This document shows, piece by piece, positions 1 to 7,534 of a DNA stretch of 64,000 bases. How positions within the stretch are numbered: position 1 is the stretch's first letter; each line of letters begins with the position of its first letter. The DNA is taken from assembly GCF_007679345.1 (NCBI RefSeq), contig NZ_VEGH01000009.1, forward strand, positions 62,001 to 126,000. Direction: 5' to 3'. Both the position numbers and the translations under genes were made by a program. The notes beneath the pieces were generated by a model that saw only the letters and a program-made list of their open reading frames with translations, searched no databases and was not told the origin of the DNA. This DNA is from Cellulosimicrobium cellulans (GTDB taxonomy: Bacteria; Actinomycetota; Actinomycetes; Actinomycetales; Cellulomonadaceae).

Positions 1-240
1 GTGCGGCTCGGGCCGGGCGAGCGCGAGGCCACCCGCGTGCTGATCCTCGACCGGGACGGGCTCGTGCTGGCGGCGTCGGACCGGACGGGGGTGCTCGCGG
101 AGCGGGTCGCGCTGCGCACCGGCGACCGCGCGACCGGGGCGTACGAGGAGGACGGCCGCGCGGTGGGGTTCGCGGCGACCCCGGGGTACGAGACCTACGC
201 CGGGCTCGGCTGGTACGGCGCGTTGGTGCAGCAGGGCTGA
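1..240 (+). CDS. C-terminal end of a Cache/PAS-type sensory protein (5' partial)
   Basis: The reading frame is open from the left edge to a TGA at 238-240, so only the last 79 residues are present and the true start lies outside the window. The visible part contains a strand pattern typical of the end of a Cache or PAS-like ligand-binding domain: LILDRDGLVLAASDRTG, then a GYETYAGLGWYGALVQ ending. That last motif resembles the membrane-distal end of dCache domains in chemotaxis receptors and diguanylate cyclases. No signalling output domain follows before the stop, so if this is a receptor its output domain must be upstream. Family assignment is inference from a short fragment; it could also be a stand-alone sensory domain. 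Confidence 0.5.
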   Translation: MRLGPGEREATRVLILDRDGLVLAASDRTGVLAERVALRTGDRATGAYEEDGRAVGFAATPGYETYAGLGWYGALVQQG

Positions 241-304
241 GCCGGTGCCACGGGACCTCCCGCCCGGCGGCCGGCGTGTGGGTGGTCGGGTGCAGGGTGG
301 GGTC

Positions 305-757
305 ATGGACGAGGTCGAGGCGGTCGGGTGGCTGAGCCACCTGCTGGGCATGGCGGACGAGCGCGGATGGGCCCTGCAGTGGGTCGGCCCGGGCGACGGC
401 GAGCTGCAGTTCTGCTACACGACGGGGCTCTACCAGTACGACCTGCCGGAGCTCATCGTGTTCGGCCCGTGCCCGGACGACGCCGCACGGCTGCTGAACA
501 CGCTGGGCGCGCGGATGCGCGCAGGGCAGCGGTACGTGGACGGCGACTCGATCGACGACGTGTGGCGGCACGCGCGGGTCATGGAGGTGCTGGACTCCCG
601 CGAGCACCTGGTCATGGCGCACCCGATGGCGCGCGCGACGCGGCCGCTGCCGGCGCTGCAGGTGATCTACCCGGACCGGGACGGGCGGTGGCCCTGGCAG
701 CCCGGGTCGAGGATCGCGAACGTGCCGATCCTCGGGATCGTGCCCGACGTCGGGTGA
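305..757 (+). CDS. DUF4262 domain protein
   Basis: This 150-residue protein carries the features of the DUF4262 family: an early FCYTTGLYQYDLPELIVFG segment (the family's Y-T-x-G-L ... PEL-hh-G core) and a C-terminal part with ALQVIYPDRDGRWPW. There is no signal peptide or membrane segment, so it should be cytosolic. The start at 305 is preferred over an in-frame GTG further upstream because a G-rich ribosome site (GGGTGGGG) lies just before it and the family core begins directly after. Its biochemical role is not known. It lies alone between a sensory gene and the convergent transporter operon, and 1 base separates its stop from the stop of the ATPase gene on the other strand. Confidence 0.75.
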   Translation: MDEVEAVGWLSHLLGMADERGWALQWVGPGDGELQFCYTTGLYQYDLPELIVFGPCPDDAARLLNTLGARMRAGQRYVDGDSIDDVWRHARVMEVLDSREHLVMAHPMARATRPLPALQVIYPDRDGRWPWQPGSRIANVPILGIVPDVG

Positions 758-758
758 C

Positions 759-2717
759 TCACCGCGCCACGACCCCCGGCGGCCGCGGCACCGCCGCGAG
801 CAGCGTCTCCGTGTAGGCGTGCTCCGGTTCCCGCACGACCTGCACCGTCGGGCCCTGCTCCACCACCGCGCCGTCCCGCATCACCATGAGGTCGTCGGCG
901 AGCAACCGCGCGCTCAGCAGGTCGTGCGTGATGTAGAGCATCGCCACGTCCTGCTCCTGCACGGTCGTCGCCAGCAGCTCGAGGATCTCCGCGCGGATCG
1001 ACACGTCGAGCATCGAGATCGGCTCGTCCGCGATGAGCAGCCGCGGGCGGGGCGCCATGGCCCGGGCGATGACGACGCGCTGCCGCTGGCCGCCGGAGAG
1101 CTGGTGCGGCAGCTTGTCGACGTACAGCGACCCGGGCGACAGCCCGACCCCGTCGAGCAGCGCGACGACCCGCTCGCGCAGCGCGTCGCCGGACAGCCCG
1201 AGGTGGTTGCGCAGGGGCCGGCCGACGGAGGCGCCCACGGACTTCGTCGGGTTGAGCGCCGCGAACGGGTCCTGGAACACCATCTGCACCTGCGACCGGT
1301 ACGACCGGAGCTCGGCGCCGCGCAGGCGCGTGACGTCCCGGCCCTCCAGCGTCACGGTGCCGGCCGTCGGCCGCTCGGTGCCGGTGAGCATCTTGGCGAC
1401 GGTCGACTTCCCGGAACCCGACTGCCCCACGAGCGCCTGGACCCGCCCGGGCGCGAGCGCGAACGACACCCCGCGGACGGCGCGCACCTCCTCGCGGCGC
1501 AGCCCACGGCGCCGGGTGTAGGTCTTGACCAGGCCGTCGGCGACCAGCAGCGGCGAGGGCGCCGTGGCGGCCCCGGCGGACCCCGCCGGTCCGGACGCCC
1601 ACGCCATCACCTCCGGGAACGGCGGCGCGGCGTCCGGGACGGTCGGCTCGTCGGCCCCCTCGGGGGTGTGCCGGTGGCAGCGCACCAGCCCGTCCGCGTC
1701 GTCGGGGGAGGCCGTGCCGGCGTGCGCGCGACCGCCGACGCGCCCCGCACCGGCGACCGCCGTCCCGTCCCCGGCGTCCCCGGCCCCGGGCGGCGCCAGC
1801 ACCGGCGGCACCGCCGCGCACGCCGCCACCCGCACCGGGCACCGCGGCGCGAACGCGCACCCCGCGGGTGGGGAGTCCAGCGAGGGCGGCCGCCCCGGCA
1901 CCGCGGTGACGGACACGCGCTCGTCCCGCGGGTCCGCGAACGACCCGAGCAGCCCCCGGGTGTACGGGTGCAGCGGGTCCGCCGCCAGCTCGGCGCTGGG
2001 CCGCGACTCCACGATCTGCCCGGCGTACATCACCAGCACCCGGTCGGCGATCTCCAGCACGGTTCCGAGGTCGTGGCTGATGAACAGCACCGAGAACCCG
2101 TGCTCGCGCTGCAGCCGGCGCAGCAGGTCGACGATCGACCGCTGCACCACCACGTCGAGCCCGGTCGTCGGCTCGTCCAGCACGACGAGCCGGGGCCGGA
2201 GCAGCAGCGCGAGCGCCAGCACGACCCGCTGCCGCATCCCGCCGGACAGCTCGTGCGGGTAGGACCGCAGCACGCGCTCGGCGTCGAGATCGACGTCGCG
2301 CAGCACCTCGAGCACCCGCTCGCGCGGGTCGCCCTCGGTGCGCGGGTCCCAGCGGTGCGCCTCCATCGTGTCCCGGAACTGCCGCTCGACCCGGAGCACG
2401 GGGTTCAGGGCGTTCATCGACGACTGGAACACCGTGGCGATCTCCCGCCAGCGCAGCCGGTTCAGCTCGCGGTCGGTCAGGGCGTACAGGTCCCGGCCGT
2501 CGAACCGGACCTCGCCACCGGCGTGGTGCGCGGGCCGGTCGAGCAGCCGGAGCAGGGCGTTGCCCAGGGTGGACTTCCCGCAGCCGGACTCACCGAGCAG
2601 GCCGACGAACTCGCCCTCGGCGAGGTCGAAGGACACGTCCCGGACGGCGTGCGCGGGCGGCAGGTCCCGGGACCGGTAGTCGACGGACAGGTGGCGGACC
2701 TCGACGAGCGGCATCAC
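759..2717 (-). CDS. Fused double ATPase of a Dpp/Opp-type oligosaccharide or peptide ABC transporter
   Basis: One polypeptide of about 652 residues carries two complete nucleotide-binding domains, equivalent to DppD plus DppF. Domain 1 has Walker A GESGCGKS (about residues 42-49), signature LSGGMRQR and Walker B VVLDEP. Domain 2 has Walker A GQSGSGKS (about 431-438), signature LSGGQRQR and Walker B LLIADEP. Between them lies a cysteine-containing oligopeptide-transporter C-terminal segment (CAFAPRCPVRVAAC). All catalytic motifs are intact, so it should energise the two permeases encoded upstream. The GTG at 2717 or the ATG at 2714 can start the gene; both overlap the stop of the preceding permease, so translation is probably coupled. 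It is the last gene of the lacI operon. Confidence 0.92.
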   Translation of the reverse strand: MMPLVEVRHLSVDYRSRDLPPAHAVRDVSFDLAEGEFVGLLGESGCGKSTLGNALLRLLDRPAHHAGGEVRFDGRDLYALTDRELNRLRWREIATVFQSSMNALNPVLRVERQFRDTMEAHRWDPRTEGDPRERVLEVLRDVDLDAERVLRSYPHELSGGMRQRVVLALALLLRPRLVVLDEPTTGLDVVVQRSIVDLLRRLQREHGFSVLFISHDLGTVLEIADRVLVMYAGQIVESRPSAELAADPLHPYTRGLLGSFADPRDERVSVTAVPGRPPSLDSPPAGCAFAPRCPVRVAACAAVPPVLAPPGAGDAGDGTAVAGAGRVGGRAHAGTASPDDADGLVRCHRHTPEGADEPTVPDAAPPFPEVMAWASGPAGSAGAATAPSPLLVADGLVKTYTRRRGLRREEVRAVRGVSFALAPGRVQALVGQSGSGKSTVAKMLTGTERPTAGTVTLEGRDVTRLRGAELRSYRSQVQMVFQDPFAALNPTKSVGASVGRPLRNHLGLSGDALRERVVALLDGVGLSPGSLYVDKLPHQLSGGQRQRVVIARAMAPRPRLLIADEPISMLDVSIRAEILELLATTVQEQDVAMLYITHDLLSARLLADDLMVMRDGAVVEQGPTVQVVREPEHAYTETLLAAVPRPPGVVAR

Positions 2718-3589
2718 GGCTCCCTCAGGTGCGGGTTGCTGAGCGCGTCGACCCCGAAGTTCACGAAGGTGAGCGCGGTGGTGAGGAGGGCCAGCAGCAG
2801 GCCGGGCACGACCAGGCGGGCGAACGCGCCGGTCAGCAGGGCGCCGTCGGTGTTCGCCCAGTAGAGCATCGTCCCCCAGGAGATGGTGTCGGGGTTGCCG
2901 ATGCCGAGGAACGCGAGGCCGGCCTCGGCCCCGATGGCCCCGCCGACCGCGCCGATGAACCCGACGACGATCAGCGACGTCATGTTGGGCGCGATCTCCC
3001 GGAAGATGACGTGGAACGTGCCGTCACCGGCCATGCGCGCGGCCTGGATGTACTCGCGGTTCCGGAGCGTGAGGATCTGCGCGCGCTTGAGCCGCGCGGC
3101 CCCGGCCCAGCCGGTGATCGAGATGACGATGATGACCATCCACTCGCTGCCGCCGCCGGGGACGTAGGCGGCGAGCGTGATCATCAGCGGCAGCGCGGGG
3201 ACCACCAGCGCGAGGTTGGTGACGAAGGACAGCACCTCGTCGACCATCCCGCCGAGGTAGCCCGCGGTCATGCCGACCAGCAGCGAGATCGTGGTCGCGA
3301 TCGCCCCGGCGACCAGGCCGATCAGCAGCGACGTCCGGGCGCCGAAGATCGCCTGGGACGCCACGTCGTAGCCCTTGCCGGTGGTGCCGAACCAGTGCGC
3401 GGCGGACGGGGGCAGCCCGCCGGCGAACGACCGGTCGCGCGGGTCGTACGGCGCGATCACGGGCGCCAGCAGGGCGAGCAGGACGAACGCCAGCAGCAGG
3501 AGCATCCCGAACCGCGCCTTCTTGTTCCGCCACAGGATCGTGAACCACTGCGGCGCCCGGGCGCGGGGCCGCAGGGCCGCGGCGGTCAC
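2714..3589 (-). CDS. Dpp/Opp-type ABC transporter permease (DppC-like)
   Basis: This is a 291-residue inner-membrane permease with the N-terminal extension typical of DppC/OppC (FTILWRNKKARFGMLLLL, then PYDPRDRSF) followed by a five-helix transport core. The EAA loop is recognisable near RLKRAQILTLRNREYIQAAR with the downstream G-x-AEAGLAFLGIG segment characteristic of DppC. The GTG start at 3589 overlaps the stop of the upstream permease as GTGA, and a strong ribosome site (AAGGAGG) sits before it inside that gene. It should form the channel with the neighbouring DppB-like protein, driven by the fused ATPase. Substrate is not readable from the permease; neighbouring glycosidase genes suggest an oligosaccharide. 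Confidence 0.92.
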   Translation of the reverse strand: MTAAALRPRARAPQWFTILWRNKKARFGMLLLLAFVLLALLAPVIAPYDPRDRSFAGGLPPSAAHWFGTTGKGYDVASQAIFGARTSLLIGLVAGAIATTISLLVGMTAGYLGGMVDEVLSFVTNLALVVPALPLMITLAAYVPGGGSEWMVIIVISITGWAGAARLKRAQILTLRNREYIQAARMAGDGTFHVIFREIAPNMTSLIVVGFIGAVGGAIGAEAGLAFLGIGNPDTISWGTMLYWANTDGALLTGAFARLVVPGLLLALLTTALTFVNFGVDALSNPHLREP

Positions 3590-4581
3590 GCCGCCTCCTT
3601 GCGCCGGGCCCGCGGGTCGAGGACGCCGTACAGCACGTCCGCGACCAGGTTGGCGACCAGGACGCCGACCGCGATGAACAGGAAGATCGTCTGCATGAGC
3701 GGGTAGTCCTTGTTCGAGACGGCCTCGAGCAGCAGGCGGCCCGTGCCGGGGTAGTTGAAGGTCTGCTCGACCAGCACCGTGCCGCCGATCAGGCCGCCGA
3801 GGGCGAGCGCGAACCCGGTCACGTTCGGCAGGATCGCGACCCGCGCGCCGTACGCGATCGCCAGCCGCCGGTTCGACAGGCCCTTGGCGCGGCCGAACCG
3901 CGCGAAGTCCTCGCCGAGCGACTGGACCATGTTGTTGCGCATGCCGAGCAGCCAGCCGATCGGGCCGGTGATCATGATGGCCGCGGCGGGCAGGATGAAG
4001 TAGGGCCACGCGTCGGCGAGGAAGGCGGCGGTCGGTGCCGGCTCCATCAGGCCCGAGTACCCGCCGGACGGCGGCAGCCAGCCGAGCGTGATCGCGAAGA
4101 CGTAGATGAGCACCAGCGCGATCCAGAAGAACGGCAGCGTGCCGACGAACGCGGACGTCACCGTCAGCACCGAGTCGAACGTCGTGCCGCGCCGCCAGGC
4201 CACCCAGGTGCCGAGCAGGGTGCCGATGACGAACGACAGCACGAGGGTGACGCCGACCAGCACGATCGTCCACGGCACGGCCTCGCCGATCACCTCGGAC
4301 ACCGAGTAGGGGAAGTACGTGTACGAGACGCCGAAGTTCCCGCTCGCCATGTTGCCGAGGTAGTCGACGTACTGCCGCCACAGCGGCTCGTCGGGGACGC
4401 CGAGCATCGCTCGGACCGCGGCGAGCTGGGCGGGGTCGACCCGGGCCTCCTTGCCGGCGATCCGCTGCAGGATCGCCTGCGCGGGGTCGCCGCCGGAGAG
4501 CCGGGGGATGAGGAAGTTCAGGGTGACGGCGCCCCACAGGGTGAGGAAGAAGAACCCGATGCGCCGCGCGAAGTAGGCCAT
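3586..4581 (-). CDS. Dpp/Opp-type ABC transporter permease (DppB-like)
   Basis: This 331-residue permease starts with the typical DppB first helix (RRIGFFFLTLWGAVTLNFLIPRL) and GGDPA segment. A long periplasmic loop follows, then the transport core with the EAA-type segment ARFGRAKGLSNRRLAIAYGARVAILP and the family ending GVLDPRARR. The ATG at 4581 has GGAG seven bases upstream. A 65-base gap with a GC-rich hairpin separates it from the binding-protein gene. It pairs with the DppC-like permease, whose gene it overlaps by 4 bases. Assignment to the peptide/nickel/oligosaccharide permease family is secure; the substrate is inferred only from context. Confidence 0.92.
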   Translation of the reverse strand: MAYFARRIGFFFLTLWGAVTLNFLIPRLSGGDPAQAILQRIAGKEARVDPAQLAAVRAMLGVPDEPLWRQYVDYLGNMASGNFGVSYTYFPYSVSEVIGEAVPWTIVLVGVTLVLSFVIGTLLGTWVAWRRGTTFDSVLTVTSAFVGTLPFFWIALVLIYVFAITLGWLPPSGGYSGLMEPAPTAAFLADAWPYFILPAAAIMITGPIGWLLGMRNNMVQSLGEDFARFGRAKGLSNRRLAIAYGARVAILPNVTGFALALGGLIGGTVLVEQTFNYPGTGRLLLEAVSNKDYPLMQTIFLFIAVGVLVANLVADVLYGVLDPRARRKEAA

Positions 4582-4601
4582 GTCGTCGCTCCGTCGCTGG
4601 T

Positions 4602-4641
4602 CGCGGCGGGGCGCGCGGGTCGAGCCCGGCGCCCCGCCGCG
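4602..4641 (-). promoter_or_regulatory. Intercistronic hairpin between the binding-protein and permease genes
   Basis: Perfect 11-base arms CGCGGCGGGGC (4602-4612) and GCCCCGCCGCG (4631-4641) lie between the binding-protein stop and the first permease start. Such hairpins often protect the 3' end of the upstream message or partly terminate it, so that the binding protein is made in excess of the membrane complex. That role is inferred from position; no U tract follows. Confidence 0.55.
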
Positions 4642-4646
4642 GGCGG

Positions 4647-6347
4647 TCAGCCGGTGACCGGGGTCAGCCGCGTGAAGATCAGGTGCTGGTTGTCCGGGCC
4701 CGCGTGCGGGTCCTCGGCGCTGGGCCAGCCGGTCACGTTCTTGGTGGTGTACTCGAACCACTTGCCGCCGTACCAGAGCGGGATGAACGGGACCTGGTCG
4801 ACCATCACCTGCTGGAGCTGGTGCACGATCGGCTTCTGCTCGTCGGCGTCGGGCGTGCCGGCGAGCTGCGCGAGCAGGTCGTCGGTGTGCGCGTCGGACC
4901 AGCGGACCTCGTTGGTGGTGGCGCGCTCGCCGATCGGCGCGGTGTTCGCCGAGCCGAGCGGCTCGTCGTAGTTCTGGAACATCGAGCACTGCCCGGCGCG
5001 GACGCCGAACGTCATGTCGAAGTTGCCGACCAGCCGGTCCTGCTCGAGCGTCGGGAACTCCGGCGTCTCGACGGTGACCGCGATGCCGAGCGCGTCGAAG
5101 TCCTCCTTGAGCGAGTTGGCGGCCGCGGTCCAGTCGCTCCAGCCCTGCGGGGTGATGAACGAGAACCGCAGCGGTTCGCCGTCCGTGCCGAGCCGGCGTC
5201 CGGAGTCGTCGAGCGGGTAGCCGGCGGCGGTGAGGGCCGCGTCCGCCGCGTCGGGGTCGTACGGCAGCATGCCCTCGTCGGGGATCGTCGGGTCCAGCCA
5301 GTCGGCCTGGCCCGGCAGGACGAGCAGCGTCTGGCTCGCGACCTCGACGTACCCGGACCCGGCGTCCTCGGTGAGCGCCACCCGGTCGAGGCCGACCGAG
5401 ATCGCCCGGCGGAACTCGACGTCGTCGAACGGCGCCTTCTCCAGGTTCATGAACAGCGAGATGGGCGAGCCGGACGGGAACCAGTAGTGGTGGTGCTCCG
5501 GGTCCTTGGCGACGTAGGTGTCCTCGATGTCGGGGACGTACATCGAGTTGTTGTCGTACTCGCCCCGCGCCAGCTTCAGCTGATCGACCTGGCCGCCGGC
5601 GTCCGCCTTCTCGAACCACAGCTCGTCGACGACGACGTCGTCCGCGCGCCAGGAGCCCGGGTTCCGCTCGACGGTGAACCGCTGCGGGTTGAACGACTTC
5701 ACGGTGAACGCGCCGGTGCCGACCGCGGCGTCCTCGGCGGTGAACGTGACCGGGTCCTCGACGTCCGCCCACACGTGCTCCGCGACGACGAGCGTCTGCA
5801 GGTACATCCCGGACCGCGAGAAGGACGGCTGCTCGAACGTGAGCACGACCTCGGTGTCCGACGTCGCCTCGGCGCCGACCAGCCCGGGCGCGACGCCGCG
5901 GGTGTCGAGGGCGGGGTTGTCGCGGAGCAGGGTGAACGTGAACGCCACGTCCCGCGCGCTGAACGGCTCGCCGTCGTTCCAGGTCACGCCCTCGCGGGTG
6001 GTGATCCGCAGCTCGGTCGGGCTGGTCCACTCGTAACCCGTCGCGAGCTGCGGCTCCTCGGTGCAGTCGTAGGTGTTGATCACGTAGAGCTGGTCGTAGA
6101 TCGTCCACAGCGGACCGAGCGCCGTCGCCGAGAACGGGTTGTAGTTGGCCTTGGGGTTGGTCTGGCCGGAGAAGTCGCCGAGCACCAGGTGCGACACCCG
6201 GCCCTCGTCCGTGAGCCGGTCGCCGGGCGCGCCGCTGCCCTGGCCGCCCCCGCTGCCACCGCCGGTGCAGGCGGTCAGGGCGAGCGCGGCGGCCGCGGCG
6301 CAGGCGGTCAGCCGCGCCCGGGACCTCCGTCGTGTTCGTGCGTGCAT
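4647..6347 (-). CDS. Family 5 ABC solute-binding lipoprotein
   Basis: This 566-residue protein is an SBP_bac_5 member. It begins with an Arg-rich stretch, a hydrophobic segment and a lipobox ALTAC, with Cys27 the likely lipidated residue, followed by a Gly/Ser linker. The mature part has the expected family order: NPFSATALGPLWTIYDQLY near the start, YEWTSPTELRITTREGVTWNDGEPFSARDVAFTF, then FDDVEFRRAISVGLDR. It should bind substrate outside the membrane and deliver it to the DppB/DppC pair. Family 5 binding proteins carry peptides, nickel or oligosaccharides. The LacI gene and glycosidases around it favour a sugar. The ATG at 6347 has AGGAAGG upstream, and the first 40 bases lie inside the end of lacI. 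Confidence 0.92.
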   Translation of the reverse strand: MHARTRRRSRARLTACAAAAALALTACTGGGSGGGQGSGAPGDRLTDEGRVSHLVLGDFSGQTNPKANYNPFSATALGPLWTIYDQLYVINTYDCTEEPQLATGYEWTSPTELRITTREGVTWNDGEPFSARDVAFTFTLLRDNPALDTRGVAPGLVGAEATSDTEVVLTFEQPSFSRSGMYLQTLVVAEHVWADVEDPVTFTAEDAAVGTGAFTVKSFNPQRFTVERNPGSWRADDVVVDELWFEKADAGGQVDQLKLARGEYDNNSMYVPDIEDTYVAKDPEHHHYWFPSGSPISLFMNLEKAPFDDVEFRRAISVGLDRVALTEDAGSGYVEVASQTLLVLPGQADWLDPTIPDEGMLPYDPDAADAALTAAGYPLDDSGRRLGTDGEPLRFSFITPQGWSDWTAAANSLKEDFDALGIAVTVETPEFPTLEQDRLVGNFDMTFGVRAGQCSMFQNYDEPLGSANTAPIGERATTNEVRWSDAHTDDLLAQLAGTPDADEQKPIVHQLQQVMVDQVPFIPLWYGGKWFEYTTKNVTGWPSAEDPHAGPDNQHLIFTRLTPVTG

Positions 6348-7408
6348 GAGCGTCCTTCCTCGTTGAAGGGTGGTGCCGCGGTGCCGTCGGGCCAGGTCGC
6401 GCAGCCGCAGGACTCGCGGATCACCGGCCGGGTCGGCAGGACCCGGTCGTCGGGGGGCAGGGGAGCGAACGGCTCCCGGCTGCGGCGCGTCGCCGCGAGC
6501 ACGAGCTCCGCGGCGGTCGAGCCGAGGTCGTGCACCGGCTGGTGCACGGTCGTGAGGGTGGGGGAGGCGAGGGCCGCGAGGTCGAGGTCGTCGAACCCCA
6601 CGATCGCCACGTCCCGCGGGATCGCGACCCCGAGGCCCGGCAGCGTCGCCAGCACCCCGAACGCGAGCTCGTCGTTGGCGCACACCAGCGCGTCCGGCAG
6701 GTCGCCCTCGGCGTGCAGCTGCCGCGCGGCCATCGCGCCGTACCGGGCCTCGAGGCCGTGGTGCACCGGCGCGCCGTGCTCCACCAGGCCGGCGGCGGCG
6801 AGCGCGTCCCGGAACCCGGCGTACCGCGCGGTGGTGTCGGGCGAGCCGTCGGTCGTGCCGACGAACCGCAGCCGGCGGTGGCGGTGCGTCTCGATCAGGT
6901 GCGCGGTGAGCTCGCGCGCCGCCGCCCGGCCGTCGGTGCGCACGGTGAGCAGGTCGGGGTGCTCGCCCGCGACCAGCACCACCGGCAGCTTCTCGGCGAT
7001 CGAGGTGAGCAGGTCGTCCGGCACCGTGCCGCCCTGCACGATCAGCCCGTCGGTGCGCAGCGCGAGCTGGTGCACCGCCTGGACCGCGTCGTGCCGGAGG
7101 TGGGTGCCGAGCACGTTGACCGCGAGGCCCGCCTCGGCGGCGACGGACTCGGCGCCCTGGATGAGCGCGGCGAAGTACGGCCCGCCGAGGCCCGGCAGGA
7201 CGACGCCGAGCGTGTGGTGCCGCTGGTAGGCGAGCCCGCTGCCGAGCACGGACGGGGTGTAGCCCAGCGCCGCCATCGAGGCGAGGACCCGGTCCCGGGT
7301 GCTGCCGGTCACCACCGGGTCGTCGTGGGTGACCCGGGAGACGGTCGCGACGGACACGCCGGCGTGCCGCGCCACGTCGCGGACGGTGGGTCGCCCGGTT
7401 CCGGCCAT
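6308..7408 (-). CDS. LacI-family transcriptional regulator of the glycan locus
   Basis: The 366-residue protein has an N-terminal LacI helix-turn-helix (TVRDVARHAGVSVATVSRV) and hinge region to about residue 60, then a periplasmic-binding-protein-like sensor domain (VVLPGLGGPYFAALIQG ... DALVCANDELAFGVL ... VAIVGFDDLDLAALASP). The C-terminal tail past TRPVIRESCGCATW is somewhat long and Gly/His-rich. AAGGAG precedes the ATG at 7408. It is the first gene of the transporter operon and its 3' end overlaps the binding-protein gene by 40 bases, so it is probably autoregulated. It most likely binds the two palindromes at 7444-7455 and 7474-7485 and represses both divergent arms until an oligosaccharide appears. 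The effector is unknown. Confidence 0.93.
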   Translation of the reverse strand: MAGTGRPTVRDVARHAGVSVATVSRVTHDDPVVTGSTRDRVLASMAALGYTPSVLGSGLAYQRHHTLGVVLPGLGGPYFAALIQGAESVAAEAGLAVNVLGTHLRHDAVQAVHQLALRTDGLIVQGGTVPDDLLTSIAEKLPVVLVAGEHPDLLTVRTDGRAAARELTAHLIETHRHRRLRFVGTTDGSPDTTARYAGFRDALAAAGLVEHGAPVHHGLEARYGAMAARQLHAEGDLPDALVCANDELAFGVLATLPGLGVAIPRDVAIVGFDDLDLAALASPTLTTVHQPVHDLGSTAAELVLAATRRSREPFAPLPPDDRVLPTRPVIRESCGCATWPDGTAAPPFNEEGRSCTHEHDGGPGRG

Positions 7409-7442
7409 CTCGGTCTCCTTCGTCCGACGAACCGGCTCTGGA

Positions 7443-7486
7443 TGTAACCGGTTACGACTCGTACTGTGCAGTCGTAACCGGTTACA
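7443..7486. promoter_or_regulatory. Twin LacI-type operators inside a larger inverted repeat
   Basis: Two copies of the 12-base palindrome GTAACCGGTTAC lie at 7444-7455 and 7474-7485, 30 bases centre to centre (about three helical turns). They are embedded in a perfect 17-base inverted repeat, TGTAACCGGTTACGACT (7443-7459) and AGTCGTAACCGGTTACA (7470-7486), around a 10-base spacer. The site lies between divergent lacI and the GH35-like gene, so occupancy could control both. Even-length palindromes with a central CG are typical of LacI-family operators. Confidence 0.88.
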
Positions 7487-7534
7487 AGCAAGACCCGATC
7501 TCAGCCGGTCCTCCGAGCTACGAAGGGGTAGCGC

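Noticed and set aside
819..2864. Long plus-strand open frame opposite the fused ATPase gene
   Set aside because: The minus strand encodes two complete ATPase domains with every motif; the plus-strand frame is Arg/Gly/Pro/His-rich with no domain and reflects high GC suppressing stop codons.
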